From: JAGQPD01 sp020426865
Lineage (GTDB): Bacteria > Planctomycetota > Planctomycetia > Pirellulales > Pirellulaceae
Length of the DNA: 64,000 nt
Assembly: GCA_041399065.1 (NCBI GenBank)
Contig: JAWKTN010000002.1
Coordinates: 248,001-312,000, forward strand
Reading direction: 5' to 3'
The translations under genes and the position numbers were made by a program. Below are positions 8,394 to 17,094 of this stretch, piece after piece. Position 1 is the first letter of the stretch; the number at the start of each line of letters is the position of its first letter. The notes below the pieces were generated by a model, which made no database searches, was not told where the DNA came from, and saw only the letters and a program-made list of their open reading frames with translations.

Positions 8394-10135
8394 CACTCAC
8401 AGCCTCACCGAGCCCACATCACGATACGGACACAACGCCGTCCGCGGCTCCCCGCCCTGCTACGGCAACTAGCACCGAGGCGGATTCGGAGCGTAACAGA
8501 ATGGGACGCTGGATAACTGTCTGGCATTCATTGCGGCCCTTATTGTTGAAAGTGATTGACGTTACCGGACTTACGTTCGCGCGCCCGATCGTGAATCTGT
8601 GTTACGGCGATCATCCGCGAAAGCAACTTGCCGAAATTGGTCGCTTGATCGTCATTCCCGTGGCGGCTTTTGCTGTATTCCTCATGCTTTGGAACGCCGC
8701 GGCGCCGCATCACAAGACGAAGTCGGGAGAAGTCCCCACACCCGGTGTCGTGTGGGAGGCGGCCCGCAGCGTTTGGACATTTCACTGTCGTGAAAGCGAT
8801 AAGGAGCGGGCCTTCCTCGCCACTGGCGAAACTCGCGAACAATGGCTTACCGACGTCCAACATCGACTAGAAACATTGGTCCCTTACGAAGCCGCTGCGC
8901 GGCACAATGTCGAGCGCACGACCGCCGAACACCAGGCCCAACTTGCCGAGCGTATGAGACAATTGCAGGAAGAACGGCAGGAGCTGGCCAGCCGGTTTGC
9001 CGGCGAAGCCGCCGACCGAGATCAAAAACTGCGACAACTTGCCTCCAACATTATTCCACGCGACGTCACCTCCGCTGAAGCTTACCTCCGTGCGGTGCGA
9101 GACAACCAGGCACGGGTCGACGAGGAACGAGACCAACTGAGGAAGATGGACAGCGACATCGCGACCGAACGGGATCGCAAGTCCCCCCCGCTCGAAGCTG
9201 CCCGCCGCACACTCACCCTGATCGCAGAAGAAAAACAATACCTTACAGCGATGGCGGACCAGCTGAGCTCATCCAATCGTCAGGTTCGCTTAGACTCCGA
9301 AGTGTCGCGATTGCGCGGATCACAAGTGGAACTGCTGTCCGGTGGTACAAGCGAACATCTGGCACTCGCAACGACAATTACTCAATCGGAGTCGCGAATT
9401 CATGCCCTGTCCACGGCAACATATGCCAAACCGTGGACATTGCCCATGCAAATCGTCCGTAGCGTCGCCTGCGTGTTTGTTGGCTTTGTCATGGGTTCGG
9501 TTCTGGCAATACCGGTTGGTGTGATGTGCGGGCTAAGTCGCACGTTCATGGCTGCGGTCACTCCGTTCATTACGCTTTTCAAACCAGTGTCCCCGATCGT
9601 ATGGCTGCCAATTGCGTTGATTATCGTCGGTGGTTTCATTCCCGACCCTGATCGTCACTGGTTAATTCGTGCCCTCGCCAACCTCCCACTGGTCGGCTGG
9701 ATGAAAGTCAATCCTGCCTTCATTGCTTCGGCCATCACTGTTGCGCTCTGCTCCCTGTGGGCCACGATGGCGAATACGGCATTGGGCGTAGCAAGCGTTG
9801 ATAAAGACCATCTCAATGTCGCTCGTGTCCTGCGGCTAGGTTTATGGAGCCGGCTGTACAAGATCATTATCCCTTCAGCGCTCCCCTTGATCTTTGCCGG
9901 ACTTCGCATTTCTCTCGGTGTTGGTTGGATGGTCCTGATCGCCGGTGAGCTGCTCAGTTCGTCCGAGGGCATTGGAAAATTTGTCTGGGACCAATTCAAC
10001 AATGGGGCTTCTGACTCATTCGCCAAAATGATTGTGGTTGTGTTTGTTGTGGGCGTCATTGGTCTGTTGCTGGACCGCATCATGATCGTCATGCAACGCC
10101 TCGCGAGCTTTGAACGAGACGCTTCGGCTGTTTGA
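8390..10135 (+). CDS. nrtB: Nitrate ABC transporter permease with a large coiled-coil insertion (NrtB family)
   Basis: 581 residues from the ATG at 8390, which overlaps the nrtA stop; an open frame back to 8270 lies inside nrtA. Typical NrtB proteins are about 280 residues. The C-terminal part (about residues 350-580) is a normal permease with SPIVWLPIALIIV, the EAA-type cytoplasmic loop NVARVLRLGLWSRLYKIIIP and a closing GKFVWDQFNN. Between the first membrane segment (about 85-105) and the second lies a hydrophilic, Glu/Arg/Gln-rich stretch of about 220 residues predicted as coiled coil (residues about 135-335). By topology this segment would be periplasmic. Confidence 0.88.
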   Translation: MTLTASPSPHHDTDTTPSAAPRPATATSTEADSERNRMGRWITVWHSLRPLLLKVIDVTGLTFARPIVNLCYGDHPRKQLAEIGRLIVIPVAAFAVFLMLWNAAAPHHKTKSGEVPTPGVVWEAARSVWTFHCRESDKERAFLATGETREQWLTDVQHRLETLVPYEAAARHNVERTTAEHQAQLAERMRQLQEERQELASRFAGEAADRDQKLRQLASNIIPRDVTSAEAYLRAVRDNQARVDEERDQLRKMDSDIATERDRKSPPLEAARRTLTLIAEEKQYLTAMADQLSSSNRQVRLDSEVSRLRGSQVELLSGGTSEHLALATTITQSESRIHALSTATYAKPWTLPMQIVRSVACVFVGFVMGSVLAIPVGVMCGLSRTFMAAVTPFITLFKPVSPIVWLPIALIIVGGFIPDPDRHWLIRALANLPLVGWMKVNPAFIASAITVALCSLWATMANTALGVASVDKDHLNVARVLRLGLWSRLYKIIIPSALPLIFAGLRISLGVGWMVLIAGELLSSSEGIGKFVWDQFNNGASDSFAKMIVVVFVVGVIGLLLDRIMIVMQRLASFERDASAV

Positions 10136-10164
10136 GGATTGCCCCCATCCAAGAGGTATTGACG

Positions 10165-11037
10165 ATGATCGCTCCGCACAGACGCGAGACCCCACATTTA
10201 GCGATGGTCAATGTCTCATTCGGCTACGGTACTGGGCCAAGTCGGCATGAAGTCTTCCGTCGCGCAACTCTGGAGATTGCCGAAAACGAGTTTGTCGCCG
10301 TAATGGGTTTTTCCGGCAGCGGAAAGAGCACATTGATGGCGATTCTGGCTGGACTATTGATGGCTGAAGCCGGCGAAGTCCGTTGGCAAGGTCAGACGAA
10401 CCCCGTGGCAGGTCAAGATCGCGGTATCGTTTTTCAAAACTACTCGTTGCTCCCCTGGTTGACCGTCGCGGGCAACATTGAACTCGCTGTCCGCCAAGTG
10501 TGGCCACGGCGGTCCCGTCGTGGACGCCGCGACTACGTTCAGCAGTGGATCGACACCGTCAATCTATCAGGTTCTGAGCGCAAACGGCCCCATGAGCTAT
10601 CGGGGGGTATGCGCCAGCGGCTGGCATTGGCCCGAACCTTGGCGATGCAACCGAAGGTCCTGTTGCTTGACGAACCGCTCAGCGCGCTCGACGCATTGAC
10701 ACGTGCTGTTCTGCAAGACGAAATCATTGAACTGTGGCAGCGTGACCGTCGCACTATCGTCATGGTTACCAACGACATTGACGAGGCGCTGTTGATGGCC
10801 GACCGGATTGTTCCGTTGACACCGGGGCCGGCCGCCAGCTTTGGTCGAGATTTCCACGTGGAGTTGCCCCGACCTCGTTGTCGCGGTCAGCTAAATTTCG
10901 ATCCCCAATTCCGATCGTTACGAAATGACATCACGCGGGCAATGCTCGGAATGCGAGCCAAAGGTAACAACACACTGCCATCGCCAAGACGGTCGCCACC
11001 TGAAATTCGCCCGGTGTTACCTGGACTCAACCGGTAA
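10165..11037 (+). CDS. Nitrate ABC transporter ATP-binding protein 1
   Basis: 290 residues from the ATG at 10165, chosen because AAGAGG lies eight bases upstream; an in-frame TTG at 10132 overlaps the nrtB stop and is less likely. It has Walker A GFSGSGKST, the Q-loop VFQNYSLLPW, ABC signature LSGGMRQR and Walker B VLLLDEP. The switch-loop residue after Walker B is Asn (MVTNDIDEA) where the family usually has His (VTHD). The neighbouring ATPase keeps VTHD, so the two may form an asymmetric pair with one consensus and one degenerate site. The C-terminus lacks the substrate-binding fusion of cyanobacterial NrtC. Confidence 0.88.
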   Translation: MIAPHRRETPHLAMVNVSFGYGTGPSRHEVFRRATLEIAENEFVAVMGFSGSGKSTLMAILAGLLMAEAGEVRWQGQTNPVAGQDRGIVFQNYSLLPWLTVAGNIELAVRQVWPRRSRRGRRDYVQQWIDTVNLSGSERKRPHELSGGMRQRLALARTLAMQPKVLLLDEPLSALDALTRAVLQDEIIELWQRDRRTIVMVTNDIDEALLMADRIVPLTPGPAASFGRDFHVELPRPRCRGQLNFDPQFRSLRNDITRAMLGMRAKGNNTLPSPRRSPPEIRPVLPGLNR

Positions 11038-11105
11038 CACCGCGCGACACTTGTCATTGTCGATAACCAAGCCACCACCACGTCTTACCTGCTTTCCAGA
11101 TTTCC

Positions 11106-12005
11106 ATGCACCTGTCTGACGAACGTTTTCTGGAGTTGTTTCGAGTTGGCAAATCTTACGTCGATGCGTACGGGTCGTCCCTGAATGTCGTTGAAGACTT
11201 TGACCTGATCGTGCGCAAGGGCGAGTTTGTCAGCCTTATCGGACACTCGGGTTGCGGCAAGTCAACGGTATTGACCATGATCGCTGGGCTCAACTCTCTT
11301 TCGCACGGCAACATCGCCGTTGCCGGACGCGAAACAAGCGGTCCCGGCCCGGATCGCGCGGTCGTCTTTCAATCACCATGTCTGTTGCCTTGGATGACCG
11401 CACTACAAAATGTCAAGCTTGGCGCCGATGTCGTCTATCCACAGGCGACGAGGCATGAGAGAGTCGAGCTATGTGAGTTCTATCTTCAATCCGTCGGACT
11501 GGGAGATGCAATGCATCGCTACCCCCGGGAACTTTCCGGCGGAATGCAGCAAAGAGTAGGAATCGCACGTGCAATTGCGTTACAACCGCGCCTTCTGTTG
11601 TTGGACGAACCATTTGGGCGATTGGATTCGCTAACACGATTGGAATTGCAGGACGTCATCTTACAGGTGCTCGACCAACAACACATTACAACGCTACTCG
11701 TTACGCACGACGTTGACGAAGCTATTTACATGTCCGACCGCATCGTGATGATGACCAGCGGTCCGTGTGCGCGAGTCGGCCAAATACTCGACCTACCCTT
11801 CAAGCGTCCACGCGTTCGTCACGACGTGCTCGATCATCCTTTGTACTACGACTTTCGCGCGTGCCTCATTTCTTTCCTCGAACAGCAGGATAAGCACACT
11901 GGTCAATTGGCCGATCGCGATTTTGTCGCGTCGACACAGACCTTCGTGAACGAACTCACACACGAATGCCAGGAACCGGAAGACGCCCTCATCGGGGCCG
12001 CGTGA
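11106..12005 (+). CDS. nrtD: Nitrate ABC transporter ATP-binding protein 2 (NrtD-like)
   Basis: 299 residues. Walker A GHSGCGKST, Q-loop VVFQSPCLLPWM, signature LSGGMQQR, Walker B LLLLDEP and the switch histidine in LLVTHDVDEA are all intact. The tail after residue 225 (LPFKRPRVRHDVLDHPLYY) is typical of NrtD/SsuB-type ATPases. It lies 68 bases after the first ATPase and probably pairs with it under NrtB as a heterodimer. Its stop is followed directly by an ATG in the GAF gene frame. Confidence 0.9.
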   Translation: MHLSDERFLELFRVGKSYVDAYGSSLNVVEDFDLIVRKGEFVSLIGHSGCGKSTVLTMIAGLNSLSHGNIAVAGRETSGPGPDRAVVFQSPCLLPWMTALQNVKLGADVVYPQATRHERVELCEFYLQSVGLGDAMHRYPRELSGGMQQRVGIARAIALQPRLLLLDEPFGRLDSLTRLELQDVILQVLDQQHITTLLVTHDVDEAIYMSDRIVMMTSGPCARVGQILDLPFKRPRVRHDVLDHPLYYDFRACLISFLEQQDKHTGQLADRDFVASTQTFVNELTHECQEPEDALIGAA

Positions 12006-12056
12006 ATGGATGACATTTGCACACTCTTACGTCATACCTTCATAGAAAGACACATC

Positions 12057-13028
12057 ATGACCATTCACTCGTCTCCTTGCACGGCCTCTCGCAATCTCGT
12101 CAAAGCCATCGAGGTTTGGGAACTTGACGAGCACCGTAACGAACTGGTTTGGTCGAGTGGTACGTACGGAGACTTGAACGAATTGGATCAAATCAGTCGC
12201 TGTACGACGTTCGCACACGCCGAAGGCCTGCCGGGTCGGGTGTGGGCCTCACGCTCTCCGGTTGTCATGCACGATTTGTCCGCGGGTTCCTTTAAGCGCT
12301 CCGACGAAGCCACGCATGCCGGGATTCGCTGCGGACTTGGAATCCCGTGCATTTGCGGAGATCAATTCCGTGGCGTCTTGGTGTTTCTTTGCGATGACGA
12401 AGACGAATTGCAGGGAGCGTTAGAGATTTGGGCGCTGAACGACCGACACGAGCTGGGACTGACCGACAGCTACTACGCTAACCTGGAACGGTTCGCACGC
12501 CTGAGTCACTACGTAAAATTTCCCCGCGGGGCGGGACTGCCCGGCCAGGCGTGGCAAATGCGGTTTCCTCGAGTCGTCCAGCCATTGGCGACGTCGCCTG
12601 CCTTCATGCGTGGCGCGGGAGCCAAAGCGGATGAACTGCATACAGGTCTTGCTCTGCCAATCATGCGTTCGGCCTGGGAGTTGGAAGCCGTCGTCGTAAT
12701 GCTCTCGTCCGCGAAAACACCCTTGGCGCAGGCGTTCGAGATATGGGTCGCGGATTCCACGGACGGCGTCCTCCTCTGGCGTCTGCACTCGGGCGTCTAT
12801 CTCAACGAAGATGCCTTGCACTCGTCAACACAATGCCAACCACTATCCTCAGAAGACTGCCTTGCGGGTTATGTATCCAGCCGGGGTAAACCGGTGGTAC
12901 TTCCCGAATGCTCACATCATGAGCCATCGCGCGCAAGCCGGCTGGCGCACGCCGGATTGTCCAATGTCGTCGGCTATCCCGTGTATGTCGGCAAGTCACT
13001 CGTGGCCGTTACGCTCATGTATCTATAG
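12057..13028 (+). CDS. Triple GAF-like domain protein of the nitrate operon
   Basis: 323 residues from the ATG at 12057; an in-frame ATG at 12006, directly after the nrtD stop, would add 17 residues that do not match the repeat. Three consecutive modules of about 105 residues can be seen, each opening with a similar strand (AIEVWELDEHRNEL, ALEIWALNDRHEL, AFEIWVADSTDGVLLW) and continuing to GLPGRVW, GLPGQAW or CLAGYV and then a P-V-V or P-R-V strand. This is the GAF pattern. No output domain is present, so it may bind a small ligand or redox signal and act on a partner. Its position between transporter and reductase suggests nitrate or redox sensing, which is inference. Confidence 0.75.
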   Translation: MTIHSSPCTASRNLVKAIEVWELDEHRNELVWSSGTYGDLNELDQISRCTTFAHAEGLPGRVWASRSPVVMHDLSAGSFKRSDEATHAGIRCGLGIPCICGDQFRGVLVFLCDDEDELQGALEIWALNDRHELGLTDSYYANLERFARLSHYVKFPRGAGLPGQAWQMRFPRVVQPLATSPAFMRGAGAKADELHTGLALPIMRSAWELEAVVVMLSSAKTPLAQAFEIWVADSTDGVLLWRLHSGVYLNEDALHSSTQCQPLSSEDCLAGYVSSRGKPVVLPECSHHEPSRASRLAHAGLSNVVGYPVYVGKSLVAVTLMYL

Positions 13029-13048
13029 CCCTATTCGCATCGCCGACA

Positions 13049-14767
13049 ATGTCCACTGTCACCGAGTCACATACATCATCAATCCTGCGTGACATGCAGT
13101 CGCCATCGCGGCAACTGTCGTCGCAGCCACCGATGATATCTGACTTGCTCGAACAGCAGAAGGAATTGACGGCCGTCCAGCGTTTTTCGGCATTCCACGA
13201 GTCCGAATCAGTGGTTCGACACTCACATCACTACCAAGATCTGATTCCGCTTTCTGCTCCCACCGCCGGTGAGCAATATGCTTTCGAAGTTGACCTCGAC
13301 CTTTGTTCGGGATGCAAGGCTTGTGTCAGTGCCTGCCACCACCTTAACGGACTGCAGCCGGCAGAAACGTGGCGGCAAGTGGGAATGTTGCTCGGAACAC
13401 ACGAGACTCTTCCGATACTGCAGCATGTCACGACAGCATGCCACCATTGCCTGGAGCCGGCGTGCTTGGTTGGTTGCCCAACAGAGGCGTATCAAAAGGA
13501 TCCAACTACGGGCGTTGTGCGCCATCTGGACGACCAATGCTTCGGTTGCCAGTATTGTACAATGGCCTGCCCGTATGAAGTGCCTCAATACCTCGAAGTT
13601 CGAGGCATTGTGCGAAAATGCGATATGTGTCATCAACGACTCGCCGTGGGCGAAGCACCGGCCTGCGTTCAAGCCTGTCCCAATCAGGCCATCCGCATTA
13701 CGAATGTCACGAAAGACGATGTGGAACGAAACGTCCACAAGACATCTCTTTTACCAGGGGCCCCCTCGTCGGCTATCACCAAACCCACCACAATTTTTCG
13801 GTCCCAGCGGGTCAACCATGCGGATTGGCGACCGGCGGATAACGGTGTCTTGCGGCCGCAACATGCACATCCAGCATTGGTCCTAATGCTGGTCCTCACG
13901 CAATTCTCTGTAGGGATGGCAACACCGGCCCTATGGGGAAACGTAAACGGCACATCTTGCTTGCTGACGCTCTGCTTGTCGCTAGCGATGGCGATACTGG
14001 GAATCGCGGCGGCCACATGCCATTTGGGTCGACCACTGTACGCCTTCCGAGGTATGTTGGGCTGGCGACACTCGTGGCTTAGCCGCGAAGCGATCGCATT
14101 TGCAATGTTTTTACCTACGACGGGACTTTTGGCTTGCAGGTCCCTCTTCGGCATTGACATATCGGCGTCTTACAACGAAATCGCCACCGTGGCGAATATT
14201 TCCTTGAGACACGCAACGCTTTCCAGCTCGACAATGCAGCTACTGGAAAGTGCGGTGCCTTTCGTTTGCGGTTGGATCGGCGTCTATTGCTCGGCACGCA
14301 TTTATCAGTTTACCCAACGGGCACTTTGGCGAGGTCACCGCACACTCTTGCGGTTTGGGCTCACTAGCGTGCTAGGGGTGGCCGCGGGCGCGTTGCTCGA
14401 CTCCGTCGTTCAAAACGGTAGCACAACTGTTCCGGTAGTCGGCATGGCGACCTTGCTCGTCGTAAAGTTGTGTTATGAAGCGATGCAACTGCTCGCCGTC
14501 CTCACGCCGGACTCTCCGATCTACGGCTCGGCGCAGTTAATGCTCCATCACCTACGATACCTGACCATCCTGCGATATGGCCTGGGACTTACTGCCATCG
14601 CGCTGCTGCTCCTCGTTGCCATTCGTGGCCTGTCCGAATTCGGCTTGTGGGCGGTTCCAATCCTGGCCTTGATTTCAGGACTCATTTTCGCAGGCGAGCT
14701 TGTCGAACGAACACTGTACTTTAAAGCGGTAGAACCCTTGCGGATGCCGGGAGGGATATCGGCATGA
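13049..14767 (+). CDS. Fused DmsB-DmsC-type electron-transfer subunit (four 4Fe-4S plus membrane anchor)
   Basis: 572 residues. The N-terminal half is a DmsB-like ferredoxin module with 16 cysteines in four groups: 86/89/92/96, 131/134/139/143, 164/167/170/174 and 191/194/206/210. From about residue 270 on it is a DmsC-like membrane anchor with eight or so hydrophobic helices (LMLVLTQFSVGMA and onward). It would take electrons from menaquinol and pass them to the molybdopterin enzyme encoded next, with which it shares an ATGA overlap. The usual DmsB and DmsC are separate genes, so this is a fusion. Confidence 0.85.
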   Translation: MSTVTESHTSSILRDMQSPSRQLSSQPPMISDLLEQQKELTAVQRFSAFHESESVVRHSHHYQDLIPLSAPTAGEQYAFEVDLDLCSGCKACVSACHHLNGLQPAETWRQVGMLLGTHETLPILQHVTTACHHCLEPACLVGCPTEAYQKDPTTGVVRHLDDQCFGCQYCTMACPYEVPQYLEVRGIVRKCDMCHQRLAVGEAPACVQACPNQAIRITNVTKDDVERNVHKTSLLPGAPSSAITKPTTIFRSQRVNHADWRPADNGVLRPQHAHPALVLMLVLTQFSVGMATPALWGNVNGTSCLLTLCLSLAMAILGIAAATCHLGRPLYAFRGMLGWRHSWLSREAIAFAMFLPTTGLLACRSLFGIDISASYNEIATVANISLRHATLSSSTMQLLESAVPFVCGWIGVYCSARIYQFTQRALWRGHRTLLRFGLTSVLGVAAGALLDSVVQNGSTTVPVVGMATLLVVKLCYEAMQLLAVLTPDSPIYGSAQLMLHHLRYLTILRYGLGLTAIALLLLVAIRGLSEFGLWAVPILALISGLIFAGELVERTLYFKAVEPLRMPGGISA

Positions 14768-17043
14768 CTCACGCCAGCAGTAGGACATTCGCGACAGTTG
14801 TTACGAAGATCGCCGGGGCAACCACGGCACTACGACAAATCGTGCACCAAATTGATGGGCCGCTCACGCAAGAACTCGCGAGGATGCCGGGACAATTCGG
14901 ACTTGGCCAGTTGCCTGTCACTAGGATACCTGATGCGACAACGACAATGGTGTGCGGTTACTGTGCGACCGGCTGCTCATTGGACATACACCTTCGCGAC
15001 GGCCGTGCGGTGAATCTCTCGCCAACGCGAGACTATCCCGTCAATCTGGGGACGGCGTGTCCTAAGGGATGGGAATCCCTGTCCGTCCTTGCTGCACCGG
15101 ATCGAGCAACAACGCCGCTGCTGCGCATGCCTGGCGGAGAGCGACAGCCGATTGGTTGGGATCAAGCACTACGAGTATTTTGCGACCGTATTCGGGCGAT
15201 CCAACGCGATTATGGCCCCGAGTCCGTTGCCTTTCTCAGCACCGGCCAGCTGGTCACCGAAGAGATGGCCCTGCTGGGCGCCCTGGCCAAATTCGGCATG
15301 GGAATGGTGCATGGCGATGGCAACACGCGACAGTGCATGGCAACGGCGGCGACGGCATACAAGCAGTCATTTGGTTTCGATGCTCCGCCCTACACCTATC
15401 AGGACTTGGAGGAATCCGATGTCATCGTTCTGGTAGGATCGAATATGTGCATCGCACACCCGATCATGTGGGAGCGGATTTGTCGTAATCGCAACCAACC
15501 GCGAATCGTCGTCATCGACCCCCGTGCGACCGAAACGGCGTCCGCGGCGTCGCTGCATCTTTCAATACGTCCGAAATCGGATCTGGCCCTTTTCTACGGT
15601 ATCGCGAACCTGTTGATCTCGCGCGGTTGGTACGACCAAGACTTCGTACGGCACAATACCTCGCAGTTCGAGGCATTCGCCGGTTTCGTGCAGCAATTTC
15701 CACTAGATCGTGTCGCTGAAGAAACGGGACTGTCCCGCGAAATGATCGAGAAGTTCACAACGATCATTCACAACGGCGCGCGAGTCTCATTCTGGTGGAC
15801 GATGGGAGTCAACCAAAGCCACCAAGGCGTTCGGACCGCACAATCACTCATAAATCTTGCACTGCTTACTGGCAACATTGGTCGCCCCGGCACCGGTGCC
15901 AACTCAATCACGGGACAATGTAACGCGATGGGTTCGCGGTTGTTCAGCAATACAACCAATCTGTTGGGTGGTCGCGACTTCACTTGTGCCGCAGACCGTC
16001 AAACGGTGGCGGAGAGACTGCGAATCGATCCCGCCGTCATTCCCACCATCAACAGTTGGCCCTATCATCGCATTCTCGAAGGAATTCACAGCGGTAACAT
16101 TCGCGCCCTTTGGGTAATCTGCACTAATCCCGCCCACTCTTGGATCGATCAATACGATGCCCGGCAACTGCTGCAAAAACTGGATTTTCTGGTGGTACAG
16201 GACATCTATCATTCCACGGAGACAGCGGTACTTGCCGATTTGTTACTACCAGCGGCGGCGTGGGGCGAAAAGGAAGGAACGTTCATCAACAGCGAGCGCC
16301 GCATCGGTGTCGTAAAACGCGTTGCCCAGGCACCAGGTCAAGCACTTGCGGACTTTTCCATTTTCCGATTGATCGCCGAATATTGGGGATGTGGCCCGAT
16401 GTTCGCAGAATGGAAAGACCCGGCGACTGTATTTCACATCCTCAAAGAACTGTCGCGGACTACCCCGTGTGATTTCTCTGGTATTGAAGGCTATCCATCG
16501 ATCGAACGAGCAGGCGGCGTGCAATGGCCCTGCCAGACATCTCCTTCAACATTACCGAACCAGCGACGTTTGTTCGGCGACGGCAGATTCTATCACACCG
16601 ACCAACGCGCTCGCTTCATCTTCGATGCCACGGTACCGCCACCCGAGTTACCGGATGAACAATACCCATTCGTCGCACTTACCGGCCGAGGGTCCGTGTC
16701 GCAATGGCACACGCAAACCCGCACGAACAAGTCGCCCGTATTGCGAAAGATGCATCCCGCGCGACCCTATGTTGAACTACACCCCGATGATGCCCGACGT
16801 CTCAATATTCACCCGCACGACATCGTCACCGTTCGCTCACGCCGCGGTGCCGCCGAAGTGACCGCCTTCATCACGCCAACGGTGGGAAGAGGACAGGTCT
16901 TCTTGCCGATGCACTACGAGACCACCAACCGATTGACGCTCGCTCACTTCGATCCTCACTCACATCAACCATCCTACAAGTATTCTTGTGTCAATATCCA
17001 AAGAGCAAATCAGGCAGGTCATGGTTCGCGTAAGCATGACTAA
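14764..17043 (+). CDS. nasA: Molybdopterin nitrate reductase, assimilatory type
   Basis: 759 residues. The N-terminal 4Fe-4S motif is Cys64, Cys67, Cys71 and Cys99 (CGYCATGC then GTACPKGW). The Mo-ligand region reads GDGNTRQCMATAATAY, followed by FGFDAPPYTYQDLEESD as in NarB/NasA enzymes. The C-terminal molybdopterin dinucleotide domain includes LTGRGSVSQWHTQTRTNKS and the late QVFLPMHY. It reduces nitrate to nitrite. No twin-arginine signal is visible, so it is probably cytoplasmic. Formate dehydrogenase is less likely because a nitrite reductase follows and the active site is Cys, not selenocysteine. Confidence 0.88.
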   Translation: MTHASSRTFATVVTKIAGATTALRQIVHQIDGPLTQELARMPGQFGLGQLPVTRIPDATTTMVCGYCATGCSLDIHLRDGRAVNLSPTRDYPVNLGTACPKGWESLSVLAAPDRATTPLLRMPGGERQPIGWDQALRVFCDRIRAIQRDYGPESVAFLSTGQLVTEEMALLGALAKFGMGMVHGDGNTRQCMATAATAYKQSFGFDAPPYTYQDLEESDVIVLVGSNMCIAHPIMWERICRNRNQPRIVVIDPRATETASAASLHLSIRPKSDLALFYGIANLLISRGWYDQDFVRHNTSQFEAFAGFVQQFPLDRVAEETGLSREMIEKFTTIIHNGARVSFWWTMGVNQSHQGVRTAQSLINLALLTGNIGRPGTGANSITGQCNAMGSRLFSNTTNLLGGRDFTCAADRQTVAERLRIDPAVIPTINSWPYHRILEGIHSGNIRALWVICTNPAHSWIDQYDARQLLQKLDFLVVQDIYHSTETAVLADLLLPAAAWGEKEGTFINSERRIGVVKRVAQAPGQALADFSIFRLIAEYWGCGPMFAEWKDPATVFHILKELSRTTPCDFSGIEGYPSIERAGGVQWPCQTSPSTLPNQRRLFGDGRFYHTDQRARFIFDATVPPPELPDEQYPFVALTGRGSVSQWHTQTRTNKSPVLRKMHPARPYVELHPDDARRLNIHPHDIVTVRSRRGAAEVTAFITPTVGRGQVFLPMHYETTNRLTLAHFDPHSHQPSYKYSCVNIQRANQAGHGSRKHD

Positions 17044-17094
17044 CGTGTTGAACATTCGCCCATCATCCTTTAGACATCTGGTAGATCTCCGACC

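Noticed and set aside
14764..17043. Formate dehydrogenase
   Set aside because: The neighbouring Nrt transporter and NirA, the Cys active-site ligand and the FGFDAPPYTY segment favour nitrate reductase.
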